Below are positions 44,100 through 54,800 of a DNA stretch of 64,000 nucleotides, piece after piece (within the stretch, counting starts at the first letter, position 1; each line of letters opens with the position of its first letter). The stretch is from Kordia zhangzhouensis (GTDB taxonomy: Bacteria; Bacteroidota; Bacteroidia; Flavobacteriales; Flavobacteriaceae), in NCBI RefSeq assembly GCF_001005305.1, contig NZ_LBMH01000007.1:108083-172082 (forward strand). Reading direction: 5' to 3'. The notes beneath the pieces are model-generated. The model ran no database searches. It had not been told where the DNA came from and saw only the letters and a list, made by a program, of their open reading frames with translations. The translations under genes were made by a program, and so were the position numbers.

Positions 44100-45707
44100 T
44101 TAATCTTTAATTAATTTGACACTGCTTTCTCCCTTATCTGTACGCACTTTTGCTATATAGATTCCTTTTTGAAGAATATGTCCATCAATTATTGCCGATG
44201 AATGATTGGGTGTAAGAGCTAAAATTTGTCTTCCCGCCACATCCATAACTTGAATTGAATTGATTGTTTGATTATCAGCGACAATATTCCAAACATCACG
44301 AGTTGGATTTGGATAGGTTTTGAATGTTGCATTTGTGTATTCATCAACACTTAGTACTGTATTTTTATGCAAATAGATATTATCATACCAAACATTTGTC
44401 AAATTAGCCGTAGTTATTCCTATCTGCGCCACATCACTTCTTGTAAGATTTCCAGCAACTACACCTCCTAAAGAAGTAATATCTACATCCACAGAAACCC
44501 AAGTATTAGCAACAATAGCAGGCGTTGTTCCTGTATTGATATTTACTTCTAATGCAGAAGCTTCTCCACTTCCCCCTGCAAAATCAACTAATTTAACATT
44601 GAATACATCTCCAACAAGATCTGCATCATCAGTATAAAAATCAAAGTGTAAATGTGTAAAATCGGTTAAATTTTGTCTATTCGTAGAAAAATCAATTCCT
44701 TGACATGGAATCCCTGTATTTTTTTTGAACATATTGTTTCCACCAATTTGTACTTCAGTAATTGCTGGTCCACACCAACCTGCATCATACGTTCCCACCG
44801 TAATGTTAGGATATGCATCACTGTAAATAGAAACAACATCTGCAGCAGGTCTGTTAGGTGGTTGCGGTGCTCCTGTTGCGGGACCACTAATTACAAAGGA
44901 TACGGTATATGTTTCCATAACCGTCCCATTTTGAGAAGTAACTACTACCGTAGCATCTCCTGGAATTGCTGGTGCTTGAGTGATATTTACACTCATTGCT
45001 GCTGGATCAGTTGGTGTTGCAGACGTAATTTGTGGGACTGTCATAGTCCCTGGCGGCACACCTATGGTGTAATTGAACACTCCTGATCCAAATCCGTCAA
45101 TAGTCACTCCATCCACTTGTAAGTCACTTAATGTTGCATCAGAGCCAGGTGCCGTTGGGTTTTTCCAAAAATATATGTTGTCGAGATAGATATCTACAGG
45201 CACAGTACTTCCTGGAGCATTGGCTGCAAATTTCATCTGAAATACACTATCCCATGTCATTCCGGTAAAAGCTGATTTTGGAATGTCTACGCTAGTCCAT
45301 GTCCCTGAAGTGTAAGCAATGGAAACTAAGGTTTCTCCCACTCCTGAACCATTGTTTACTGGGCTCACTTGAATGTCTGTATTTGCAGGATTTGCTGATG
45401 TCCAAATATCTACGTGTAAAAACTCCATTTGTGAAGCATCTTGCGTTGTAAGTTCTGTACCTTGATAATTAAAGTTAGGGTATGCTAACAAGAATTGTCC
45501 AGTACCTGGATCATAATTTGGATTTACTTGCATATGTCCAGATTGTCCCCAGTTAGGATCATAGTTTGTGGCTACATTTGAATATGTATCGCCATACACT
45601 GAAATCACATCAACAGCGGCATTTGTTGGTGCTGATGGATTGGTTGTCGGTTGAGCAAATGCTATTGTAGCGAACAATAACATGCAAAAAAAAGTAATTT
45701 TATTCAT
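44100..45707 (-). CDS. T9SS-exported glycan-binding-type protein
   Basis: 535 residues. Signal peptide 1-19, then two beta-sandwich modules (about 33-182 and 289-445) that start DVISVYGDTYSNV and DVVSIYSDAYPNI and share an HVD/HFD strand and a final DNIYFxKN/DNIYLHKN strand. Between them is an Ig/cadherin-like domain (about 187-275, TLSDLQVDGVTIDGFGSGVFNYTIGVPPGTMTVPQITS). A T9SS type A sorting domain ends it. The same module occurs in the lipoprotein at 56.2-58.2 kb. No catalytic pair is visible, so binding to the polysaccharide at the surface is the likely role. Confidence 0.8.
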   Translation of the reverse strand: MNKITFFCMLLFATIAFAQPTTNPSAPTNAAVDVISVYGDTYSNVATNYDPNWGQSGHMQVNPNYDPGTGQFLLAYPNFNYQGTELTTQDASQMEFLHVDIWTSANPANTDIQVSPVNNGSGVGETLVSIAYTSGTWTSVDIPKSAFTGMTWDSVFQMKFAANAPGSTVPVDIYLDNIYFWKNPTAPGSDATLSDLQVDGVTIDGFGSGVFNYTIGVPPGTMTVPQITSATPTDPAAMSVNITQAPAIPGDATVVVTSQNGTVMETYTVSFVISGPATGAPQPPNRPAADVVSIYSDAYPNITVGTYDAGWCGPAITEVQIGGNNMFKKNTGIPCQGIDFSTNRQNLTDFTHLHFDFYTDDADLVGDVFNVKLVDFAGGSGEASALEVNINTGTTPAIVANTWVSVDVDITSLGGVVAGNLTRSDVAQIGITTANLTNVWYDNIYLHKNTVLSVDEYTNATFKTYPNPTRDVWNIVADNQTINSIQVMDVAGRQILALTPNHSSAIIDGHILQKGIYIAKVRTDKGESSVKLIKD

Positions 45708-45717
45708 AAACCTATAT

Positions 45718-46602
45718 TTAAAATTTTAATCGTTCATTTTTATCCCAAAGTCCCCAATAAGCTCCTACGTCACCTTCATTTCCGACTTTCCATGATTCAT
45801 CAAAAGATGAAAAGTAAAAGATGTCAATATTCTCTTCTTGGGCCCATTTTTGGGTATTAATAAAGTATTTAATAGCATTGATATCAGAAGGGTACGCTCC
45901 TTCTAGACTTGTTCCTTGGTTTGGCCAACCGGTTTCTGTGATAATTACTTTTTTACCATTTCCCGCTTTTAACGCTCTGTTGTACATATCTTTCATGTAC
46001 AATAATGAGTAATCTTGATCACAACCTTCCCAAAATGGGTAGCAATTGGCTAATATGAGATCGCAAGCTTCAGTGATTGCTGGTCTTTCAGCAAATTCAT
46101 AATAGGCATCTACATAGCCTACAGGTATGCTTTTTAATTGTTTTTTGGTATCGTAAATAAAACGGATTAATTCTTCTTCTGTAAGATCGCCACGATACAT
46201 AACTTCGTTACCAACTGCGGCAATATCTACATATCCTTTTTTTGCTAATTTGATAAGTCCTTCAATCTCAGCTTCATTTATTTCAGGGTTATTTCCCAGC
46301 CATGCACCTACTAGTGTCTTCATTCCTAATTCTTTTGCTATTTTAGGAATGAGTTCGTTTCCTTCTGTACAAGAAAATGATCGTACCCATTGAGTATATG
46401 GCTTTATAATTTCTAATCGTCTACGAACTTGAACTTCAGATAATGTATCACCAGGTTCTTGCCCTTCTTGGTAAGGACTAAAACAGAGTCCATGCATTCC
46501 TTTTTCAAGAGTTTCTCGCCATAATAGTTTCAGTTCATCCAATGAATGTCCTTCAAAATCTAACGCTGCTAATGCAAAGAATTTTTCTTTTCGTAATGAC
46601 AT
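45718..46602 (-). CDS. GH17-like beta-1,3-glucanase/transferase, cytoplasmic, copy 1
   Basis: 294 residues, almost exactly one TIM-barrel. Candidate acid/base Glu in IAAVGNEVMYRGD and nucleophile Glu in KVIITETGWPNQG, the GH17 pattern. No signal peptide, so it should stay in the cytosol. It is about 60-70% alike by eye to the next gene, a clear tandem duplicate. It may act on short laminari-oligosaccharides brought in by the MFS symporter. Confidence 0.85.
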   Translation of the reverse strand: MSLRKEKFFALAALDFEGHSLDELKLLWRETLEKGMHGLCFSPYQEGQEPGDTLSEVQVRRRLEIIKPYTQWVRSFSCTEGNELIPKIAKELGMKTLVGAWLGNNPEINEAEIEGLIKLAKKGYVDIAAVGNEVMYRGDLTEEELIRFIYDTKKQLKSIPVGYVDAYYEFAERPAITEACDLILANCYPFWEGCDQDYSLLYMKDMYNRALKAGNGKKVIITETGWPNQGTSLEGAYPSDINAIKYFINTQKWAQEENIDIFYFSSFDESWKVGNEGDVGAYWGLWDKNERLKF

Positions 46603-46615
46603 TATCTTTTTTTGA

Positions 46616-47524
46616 TTAAAATTTTAATTGTTCATGCTTGTCCCAAAGTCCCCAATAGGCTCCTACATCGCCTTCGTCTCCCGTTTTCCAGGACTCATCA
46701 AAAGAGGAGAAATAAAAGATGTCGATATCTTGTTTTTTACTCCATACTTGTGTGTTGATAAAGTATTTCATCGCATTTTCTTCTGATGATTCTGCGCCTC
46801 GTAAACTACCGCCTTGACTTGGCCAACCCGTTTCTGTAATAATTACTCTTTTTCCATTTGCTGCATGTAAAGCTTGCCCATACATTTGTTGCATATGCGC
46901 CAATGAACCATCAATATGACAACCTTCCCAATACGGATAACAGTTACTCAAAATGACATCTGATATTTCAACCAATTCAGGGTGACGTGAAAACTCATAA
47001 TAGGCATCTACATAACCTACAGGAATAGTTGGCAAAGCTTTTTTTACTCTTTTTATGTACTCTAATAGTTGTTCAAGTGATAGATCGTTTCTGTATAGAA
47101 CTTCATTCCCAACTGCTGCTATATCTACTACTCCTTCTTTGGCAAGTTGGATAAGTGCTTCAATTTCTTTCTCATTGTCGTCTAAATTATCTCCTAACCA
47201 TGCACCTACTAATGTTTTCATTCCATGTTTTTTGGCAATTCGAGGAATGTGTTCATTTCCTTCTATACACGAAAAAGAACGAACCCACTGTGCATATGGT
47301 TTCAAAATTTTTATCCTGCGTTCTACTTGTTCTTCACTTATGATATCACCAGGCTCCTGTCCATCTTCATACATACTAAAACAAATGCCATGCATTCCTT
47401 TATTTAACGTCGCTCGCCATAGCTTTTTAAGTTCTTCCAATGCGTATTTTTCGAAATCAATTCCTGAATGTGCAGTGAATTGAGCTCCTTGATATAAATG
47501 ATATGCTTCGTCTCTGTACGACAT
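46616..47524 (-). CDS. GH17-like beta-1,3-glucanase/transferase, cytoplasmic, copy 2
   Basis: 302 residues. Same barrel and motifs as copy 1: IAAVGNEVLYRND (acid/base) and KVIITETGWPSQG (nucleophile), plus the shared ending DIDIFYFSSFDESWKTGDEGDVGAYWGLWDKHEQLKF. Also lacks a signal peptide. It lies 13 bp ahead of copy 1, which starts after a short spacer, so both are in one transcript downstream of the symporter. Confidence 0.85.
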   Translation of the reverse strand: MSYRDEAYHLYQGAQFTAHSGIDFEKYALEELKKLWRATLNKGMHGICFSMYEDGQEPGDIISEEQVERRIKILKPYAQWVRSFSCIEGNEHIPRIAKKHGMKTLVGAWLGDNLDDNEKEIEALIQLAKEGVVDIAAVGNEVLYRNDLSLEQLLEYIKRVKKALPTIPVGYVDAYYEFSRHPELVEISDVILSNCYPYWEGCHIDGSLAHMQQMYGQALHAANGKRVIITETGWPSQGGSLRGAESSEENAMKYFINTQVWSKKQDIDIFYFSSFDESWKTGDEGDVGAYWGLWDKHEQLKF

Positions 47525-47549
47525 GTTATTTTTTACTTTTGTTGATAGT

Positions 47550-48983
47550 TTATAATTCTCCTCTTCTTTCTACTAATTCTTGTTTAATGGCAATGGCTCT
47601 ACTTTCTGTAAGGTTGTACTTCCACATTACCCAAATTGCTAAAGCGGCTGTAATAACTGGTAATGCAATATCTGTTATACGCATTCCATGAAGAGCTTCT
47701 GCTGTTTGAGTTGCTGCTGAAGAGTTATAACCCAATAGTTTTAATATCAATCCTGAGCATACTAATGCAATACCTTGCCCAACTTTGATCATCCACCAAT
47801 AAATAGCGCCAAATGTTCCTTCTTTTCTAGGCATTCCATTTTCTAATTCGTCCAAATCACATACATCCGCAGTCATAGACATCATCAATGTGAATAAACA
47901 TCCCATACCAAATGCCATTAAAGGAATTGGCAAGAAAATCATATATGGATTGGTTGGGTCAAATCCCCACCATTTTAAAATATATCCTATAATTGATATT
48001 GCGGTAGAGATAATAAAAGCTTTACGCTTGCCCATTTTGTTTGCCATTGCATTAATAATTGGAATCGCTATAAATGCAGTATATGCAGCAGTAACCGCTG
48101 GAAATAGCGCTACCCACCATTTGGACGCTACCCAATCGCCATCAAACATGTAAAAGTTGATGATAAAAACTCCGAACTCTGCTACAATTTGAAATCCGTT
48201 AAAGACTAAAAATGTAGCTAAGCATAGTTTTACAAAAGGTTTATTTTTAAATACTATTTTGATTCCTGTGAAGATTTTCCCCATGCTATTTAATAGTGCT
48301 TTTGGTGTAATTTCTTCACGTCCTTCCATTTTGCTCGAATCAATTCCTCTACAGAATATAGCTGGTAAAATTCCCAATACTATAATAACCACTCCCGAGA
48401 GAATTGCTATGGTACGTATGGCTTGTGGTTGAGTAGCAAAATAATCTTCATTAGGAATTAATAAGTATAAAAATGGTACTAACATCCATGCTACTTGTCC
48501 GATAGTATTTGCAAAACTCATCAATCGAGTGCGCTCTTTATAATCAGAAGTCATCTCATAACCAAGTGCAATTAAAGGTGTAGAAAATATTGTATTCCCA
48601 AATATCAGCAATATGGAAAATATCAATAAATACCAAAAATTGAACATTTCAGAATTGTTTTCGCTTACTTGCCAAAGAACCGCAAATACAATTCCTGTAA
48701 AAATGGCTCCAATAAAAATGTAAGGTCTTCGCCTTCCATACTTAGAACTTGTATTGTCTGATATATAGCCCATTACAGGATCGGTAATAGCATCAAATAA
48801 GCGAGGTATTCCCACAATAAATCCTGCTAAGAGTGGATCCATACCAAAAGCAGATGTTTTGAGAAATAATACAAAAACTCCTAATATTCCAGGAATTAGA
48901 TTGTTTACTAAATGTCCTGCTCCAAAAGCGGCTTTTTGAGCAATTGGGACTCTACCTCTAGCGTGTTTTTGTATGGTTGACAT
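47550..48983 (-). CDS. MFS glycoside:cation symporter (GPH type)
   Basis: 477 residues, twelve membrane helices. The N-terminal AFGAGHLVNNLIPGILGVFVLFL and the loop motif GYISDNTSSKYGRRRPYIFIGAI (related to GPH/MFS loop 2-3) are visible, as is GYEMTSDYKERTRLMSFANTIGQ. Located among glucanase genes, it most likely imports laminaribiose, glucose or short gluco-oligosaccharides across the inner membrane. Confidence 0.87.
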   Translation of the reverse strand: MSTIQKHARGRVPIAQKAAFGAGHLVNNLIPGILGVFVLFLKTSAFGMDPLLAGFIVGIPRLFDAITDPVMGYISDNTSSKYGRRRPYIFIGAIFTGIVFAVLWQVSENNSEMFNFWYLLIFSILLIFGNTIFSTPLIALGYEMTSDYKERTRLMSFANTIGQVAWMLVPFLYLLIPNEDYFATQPQAIRTIAILSGVVIIVLGILPAIFCRGIDSSKMEGREEITPKALLNSMGKIFTGIKIVFKNKPFVKLCLATFLVFNGFQIVAEFGVFIINFYMFDGDWVASKWWVALFPAVTAAYTAFIAIPIINAMANKMGKRKAFIISTAISIIGYILKWWGFDPTNPYMIFLPIPLMAFGMGCLFTLMMSMTADVCDLDELENGMPRKEGTFGAIYWWMIKVGQGIALVCSGLILKLLGYNSSAATQTAEALHGMRITDIALPVITAALAIWVMWKYNLTESRAIAIKQELVERRGEL

Positions 48984-48997
48984 AATAATGTTAGTTT

Positions 48998-50497
48998 TTA
49001 GTTGTTAATTAGTATCGTTTGTAGTGCTTGTGGATTGATAGCAATAGTTTTTTCATTGTCTCCTATACTGAGCTTAAATCTTTTTGGAGTATTCCCTTCA
49101 TTGAATACTACTACTGCAATACTTCCATCAGGATTTTGTGCGGCAGTTACCATTAATTCTTTATCAGTATAGTGTGCGTCAATTATTTTAGCGTTTGGTC
49201 GGATGTACTTACTAAAGTGCACCATAACATAGTATAATGGAGTCATGTACACTTCGTCTGTATCAGGGTCAACAATTATTGGAGCAATGCACCAATTTTT
49301 AAACCAGTTAGGACCTCCTTGTTTGTCTAATACCATATTCCAATCTACCCAACCATCAACCCAGTTGTTCAGACAACCTATGATATCACGAGCATATCTA
49401 TTAAAAGGCGCATATTTTGGATGTAAATGTTTTTGATTCTCTGGAGCCCATTTCCATCCCCAATCTGTTGCCTCTTTTTTCCAATACCAAGCATCATCTT
49501 TCCATACAGGGACTTCATCGTCTATACAACCTTCTGTTTCAATTAAATATTTATTGGGTGCTTTTTGGTGAGCATATTGTAAATCTTCTGGAAAGAAATC
49601 GTAGGTACTTTCATACCAATGGATTGCTGTTCCATCAAAATATTTTGAAGAGGCTTCATCTTTATACATAACATCTACCCATTCTTTGAGACCTGCACGG
49701 TTTTGATCATACCCAAGAATCACCAAATTTCCCTTACCATCCGCCTCTAGTTTAGGCCCTAAGTGGTGTTGTACAAAGTTGGTCATTTCTTCGGGTGTAA
49801 AGTGCATACTTTCCCAGTTGTTACCATTTCCATGAGGTTCATTTTCTACCGTAAATCCCCAAATATCAATACCTTCGGCTTTATAAGCATCTACATATTT
49901 AGAGAAAAACAAAGCCCATGTATCGTAGTATTTAGGCAAGAGTTTACCGCCAACCCAATGATTGTTATCTTTCATCCAAGGTGCAGCTGTCCAAGGAGAT
50001 GCAAATATTTTAAATCCATCTTCTGAGGCAGCCATAGCGTCTTTAATCATCGGAATAAGATCATCTTTATCTTCTTCAATTGTAAAATGGTCTAAGTTCA
50101 CATCGTCTGCAACAGGAGTATATGAGTAATTAGTTAAGGAGAAGTCACAGGAATTCATATGCGTCCGTGTTAACGAATAGTTAGCACCTTCACGAGAAAA
50201 ATATGCGTTTAAGATTTTGTTTCTGTTTTCTTTACTAAGTTTATTTAAGAGATAGGCAGAAGATTCTGTAAATGCACCTCCAAAACCTGTAATTGTCTGA
50301 TATTGCTTTTTAGGGTTTATAACTATATTAGACACATTTACAGTCGTATCTTCTGTTTTTATAACGTTTTTAATTTCAGTCAGCCTATTCCCATTTTGAG
50401 AAGTTTCAAATACTTGTACTTTCAGTTTTGATTTTTCTTGTGTACATGCAGTTATCATGAATAATAGGATAAGTAAGTATGTTAATTGTTTTTTCAT
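48998..50497 (-). CDS. GH30 glucanase lipoprotein (probable beta-1,6-glucanase)
   Basis: 499 residues from the ATG reading MKKQLTYLLILLFMITACTQE, a lipoprotein signal with Cys near residue 18; an upstream TTG six codons away is less natural. GH30 landmarks: YQTITGFGGAFTESSAYLLNKL, acid/base Glu in WGFTVENEPHGNGNNWES, nucleophile Glu in KYLIETEGC, and a C-terminal beta domain (MVTAAQNPDGSIAVVVFNEGNTPKRFKLSIGD). GH30 enzymes in laminarin loci cleave beta-1,6 branches. It starts 4 bp after the upstream GH17-like lipoprotein gene. Confidence 0.9.
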   Translation of the reverse strand: MKKQLTYLLILLFMITACTQEKSKLKVQVFETSQNGNRLTEIKNVIKTEDTTVNVSNIVINPKKQYQTITGFGGAFTESSAYLLNKLSKENRNKILNAYFSREGANYSLTRTHMNSCDFSLTNYSYTPVADDVNLDHFTIEEDKDDLIPMIKDAMAASEDGFKIFASPWTAAPWMKDNNHWVGGKLLPKYYDTWALFFSKYVDAYKAEGIDIWGFTVENEPHGNGNNWESMHFTPEEMTNFVQHHLGPKLEADGKGNLVILGYDQNRAGLKEWVDVMYKDEASSKYFDGTAIHWYESTYDFFPEDLQYAHQKAPNKYLIETEGCIDDEVPVWKDDAWYWKKEATDWGWKWAPENQKHLHPKYAPFNRYARDIIGCLNNWVDGWVDWNMVLDKQGGPNWFKNWCIAPIIVDPDTDEVYMTPLYYVMVHFSKYIRPNAKIIDAHYTDKELMVTAAQNPDGSIAVVVFNEGNTPKRFKLSIGDNEKTIAINPQALQTILINN

Positions 50498-50501
50498 TCG
50501 A

Positions 50502-51788
50502 TCAATTTGTAACAAGATTTGTTTTTACTGGCGGTAATTGTACTTCTAATAGAAGTGAATCTTTGTTCCCGTTATAGGTTTTAGTAATTGGGTTTCCTCC
50601 TCTGGTCAATCCTTTAAAAGTTCCCTTATCAACCAAATCCCATAGTGCATATTTTGCTTTTCCGTCAACTGTAAATAGTCCAAAGTGATTTTCAGATCCT
50701 CCTGAGTTTTGTGCATCTTTCCAAACTTCATCAAAGGCTTCAAAGTAAAAACAAGACATCCCAGCATCGGCAGTCCAATCGCGCATGTGTTTGTAATACA
50801 ATGCTTCTTTGTACTCGTCTGTTGCTTTACTTCCATTGTTTCCATAATGTCCATTAGAGTAGGAAGCCCAACCTGTTTCACCAATATGAATAGGTTTGTT
50901 TACTCCTAAGCTTTTCATGTAGTTATATACACTATCATATTGAGAAATTGCATATTGTTTTGCTTGTAGCATTGCGTCAGTAATTTTGTCAAGACTTGAT
51001 TTATCTGGGTTTGCATCAATTCCCCAAAACACTGGATTGTAATGCGTATCATGCATTGGATAGGTATGCATCGAAATATAATCGACAGCTTTGATAAGCT
51101 TGTTCAAATCTTCTACATGATACAAGCGATCTCCTCCTCCCCATGAAGCAAAATTATCCGAGCTTGTAATCCATAGGTCTTTGTTTAATTTTCCTTGTTT
51201 TTTGAGTTCTTGTAAGTGTACAACCCATTTGAGTATCACGCCAGGTTGTACGTAATAGCTTGTTGCCCATTTGACCATAGCTTCGTTACCTACCGCAATA
51301 ATTTTTACAATGTCTGGATATTGATTCGCCAATGCGACAGCTCTAGCAATTTCACCTTCATTTTGTTCACTTTCCTGATTGTGATCGGGAGTTTGCCCTG
51401 TCCAGGCATATTTACAATCAATCCACGCTCCTAACATCACATACATCTCAAATGTTTGATCTTCGTTTTTCAGTTCCCTGATAGCTTTAAGAATGTTGGC
51501 TGCGTGTGGAAGTTGCACATTATAGGTGCGTACTACTCGAATGTCCATCGCATGGAGAATCTTCATGTCTTCTTTTAGCTGCGATATGGTAGGTTGTATG
51601 TCGCGCGACTTGGCACGATATCCTCCATAAGAAATTGCTAAATAATCCTTGTTTCCTAATATCTCTTTTGCTGTCACTTCTTTATGTATTTGTTTTTCTG
51701 AAGGTGCTTTCTTTTTTGGCGAATTTTCACAAGACATCAGTAATAGCGTAGCTAAAATTAGTTTCGATATGTGCTTTACTATATGCAT
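50502..51788 (-). CDS. GH17-like glucanase lipoprotein
   Basis: 428 residues. Lipoprotein signal LILATLLLMSCENS (Cys near residue 20). Barrel motifs: VVRTYNVQLPHAANILKAI, acid/base Glu in IIAVGNEAMVKW and nucleophile Glu in IHIGETGWASYSNG. Longer than the two cytoplasmic GH17-like enzymes and anchored in the periplasm or on the surface. Probably acts on beta-1,3-gluco-oligosaccharides after GH16 cleavage. Confidence 0.85.
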   Translation of the reverse strand: MHIVKHISKLILATLLLMSCENSPKKKAPSEKQIHKEVTAKEILGNKDYLAISYGGYRAKSRDIQPTISQLKEDMKILHAMDIRVVRTYNVQLPHAANILKAIRELKNEDQTFEMYVMLGAWIDCKYAWTGQTPDHNQESEQNEGEIARAVALANQYPDIVKIIAVGNEAMVKWATSYYVQPGVILKWVVHLQELKKQGKLNKDLWITSSDNFASWGGGDRLYHVEDLNKLIKAVDYISMHTYPMHDTHYNPVFWGIDANPDKSSLDKITDAMLQAKQYAISQYDSVYNYMKSLGVNKPIHIGETGWASYSNGHYGNNGSKATDEYKEALYYKHMRDWTADAGMSCFYFEAFDEVWKDAQNSGGSENHFGLFTVDGKAKYALWDLVDKGTFKGLTRGGNPITKTYNGNKDSLLLEVQLPPVKTNLVTN

Positions 51789-51802
51789 GATGTACTTTAT
51801 TT

Positions 51803-54800
51803 TTATTTTAAATGATTAGATTTTATATGTACTTCTATTTGAATAACTTCTCCACTACGACTAAATACTTTTTCACTTGTTTCTGTATCTAAACGTAAGT
51901 TTTCGAAAGAGCGAGAAGAGCCATCTTTATATAAAACATTTAGAGTTTCTTGAGAAGCAATTGTGTATATAATCGGTACCTGGCAATATGTGAAACACAA
52001 AGAATCCTTCGGTATAGAAACTTCTTTGAAGTCTCCATTCACATGTACATAGCTAAAAGTATTGTTGGCGTTTAAAAATTCGTCTTTGCGAAGCATACAA
52101 GGATCAAAGTACAGCGTTCCATTTTCTACAAACACACCAAGTTCTCCAAAACGACTGAGAATATCTTCTTTAACTTGCCCTGTCATACCTGGTTGTTGTG
52201 CCCCTTTTCCTGCCGGTGTATGCGAATATGGATCGGTTGGAAATGCACCATATAGTGCAGGCGATTTGTGTACACCAATTCCTTCATTAATTTCGTAGTA
52301 ATGTTCTAATAGTCTACCAATAGTTTCATCACTTCGTCTTTCGCGAATAGCTCTTAAACAACATTCCAATACTGCCAATTGCAGTTTGGATACCATGTGC
52401 CAATAAATAGAACCTAAGCCTTCATATCCATAAAATGTTCCTGAACGTCCTGTAAATGCTTTATGATTGAAAACTTCTTCAAAGGTTTTCAAAATTTGAG
52501 AATATTCTGCCGCTACCAAAGAGCCATACTTAGTAGTTGTAAGTTTTTGCAATGCTTTGGAAAGATCGTTTGCATTTTTAAAGCTTCCATTAAAATGGTA
52601 TTCTCCATTAATATCTTGGGAGACAATACTTTTATTTCCATCAGCAATTAATGTCTTTAACAGTTCTGACGTGGTAACTGCAGCTTTTGGAATTGTATTT
52701 CGTTCTATAAACCCTTTTAGTGCTTTGTTGGGATATAGTAAATAGCTGTATTGATCTTCTCGAAAGAGTTTACTATTTTTTAATGCATCAAGTACTGATA
52801 GCGCTTCTACAGAAGAAATATAACCTGAGCTCAACACAGCAACTTGTCCTTCTAGCATTTCATTGAGATAAGATATTGAAATCTCTCCATTGTTCTCTAC
52901 TGTCATCAAATTATAGGCGTGATACAAGTTATCGTCACGTCTGTTTGCTTCAATAGAATGCTCTAAATAAGCTAAACTCGTATTTACAAACGATTTGATA
53001 TCAGTGATCAAAAGTGTTACTTTCTCTCCTGAAAATGCGTGATTATAAATTTGCTGTCTGTAAGCACTTCCAGCTTTTCCAACACCATCAAGAATTTTTT
53101 TACGCCCTGCATTGTTAATTCTATTTTGCAACAAGCTATTATTTTCGGTAAGAGTTGTTGCTACTGCATTAAAAAATGTCGCTAATTCACTAGAAATGTT
53201 AACCGTTTTGATTGTTGTATTTTCAAAAACCGTTTCAAAGAATTTTAAGAATCTACGCAAATAGCAAAGCGTTACCATTGATACTCCATTCCCAACTAAG
53301 GCATTGTTGGCATCGTTCCATTCAGGACGTTGTGTGTTCATCCAAATTCCTCCTTCAGGGATAAAATTGGACAACTTTGCCAAAGTTGTTGCTAGAATTT
53401 TTTCGATAAAGTTTACATTTATAATCGCATTATTGGTATTTCGAAGTAAAGCGCCATCAGCTCCCATACTTTCTCTATCTTCACGAATTTTATGATCGGA
53501 AGCTTCATCAAATTCTATTGTATCTTTAGGGTTTTGAAGCAAATCTTCATATGATTTAATTTTATAAGGAACATTTGCATACACAAAAAGATCTTGATCA
53601 AATAAACTTTCTAAACGACCTGGTTGATGACTTTCAATGATTTCTAAAAACTTTTGTAAATAGATAATTTGATGATCGCCCCAATAACCAATATATGACC
53701 ACGGATCATCTGGTTCGATGGTTTCCCAATCAAATCCACTTTTGGTAACGCGATACGGATTGTACCCATCAAATGTAGTCGCATTGAGAAACTTGTGAAT
53801 CATTCCCTCTATAAATTCTGGATAGGAATGCGCCAATGCTTCCCAGTTTTGGAAAATATCACGCCAGTTTCCTTCATAGTCTAATATTTTAGAGCCATCT
53901 ACTTCACTTCTGGTATTGATTGAGAATTTGTTCCACGGACGACTCGGGTCACCGTGTCTTCGGCTAAACTTTAACGGCAAATATTCTAAACATAAACGCT
54001 TGAAATTTGCATCAGCACTGTTGTGAGCGAGCGCGTGTAAATCGTGTAGCGTACATGTTTCTGATAGTGATTGAATTGCTTCTGCATTGTGCAGATATAC
54101 CTGTTTACTAGCATTTTCCAAATACGTTTCAAAATCCCACTTTTCAATTATGTAATTATCATCAAAGATTCCGCCTCTCATGATATTAAAAAGTGTATTT
54201 GAAAAGTGTCGTGCATCTCTAAACTTGTCTGCCGTTAATTGCAAACCATCAGAAGCAGCATTTAGTTGTATTAACTTTTCTGTACCTGTATCAATACTTT
54301 TTTTGATTTTGCCTGCGAGGTTCAATTCATTTTTGATACGATAAGATAACGCAGCAATATCATTATGGTCTTGATTAACATTTGCAATTAACATCCAATC
54401 TTTTGATGCATGAGAAGCCAATGTCAGTTCTGCATTAATGAAATACGCTCCTTTTTCTGCTTTTATATCTGTTTCTTGCTGGACTGCTCTTCCTTTACGG
54501 AAAGATTTCAATTGTAAAGAAGACAGCAGATAATTGGCATTTTCAAAACCTAACGACCATACTACATTTGCCTTTAATGCTTCACTAGGTTCAGCTTTGT
54601 CTACAATAATTGCACTTAAGGCAAAAATTCCCAACCCAGTAGCCACATCAAGTTCCGTACGTTTGTATGCATCTACCAAATTACTACTTGCATTTTGCAA
54701 ATCTGCTCCAACTCCATAAGGCAATACATTTTGAATTCCGTCCAAAAGACGAATCTCTACGCTATGGCTCGCTGTATTGATTAGTTTTGATTGTCGTACA

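Noticed and set aside
44673..45086. 137-codon plus-strand ORF within the 535-residue T9SS protein gene
   Set aside because: Cys/Trp/Arg-rich composition typical of an antisense frame, no start signal, fully inside a well-supported gene.
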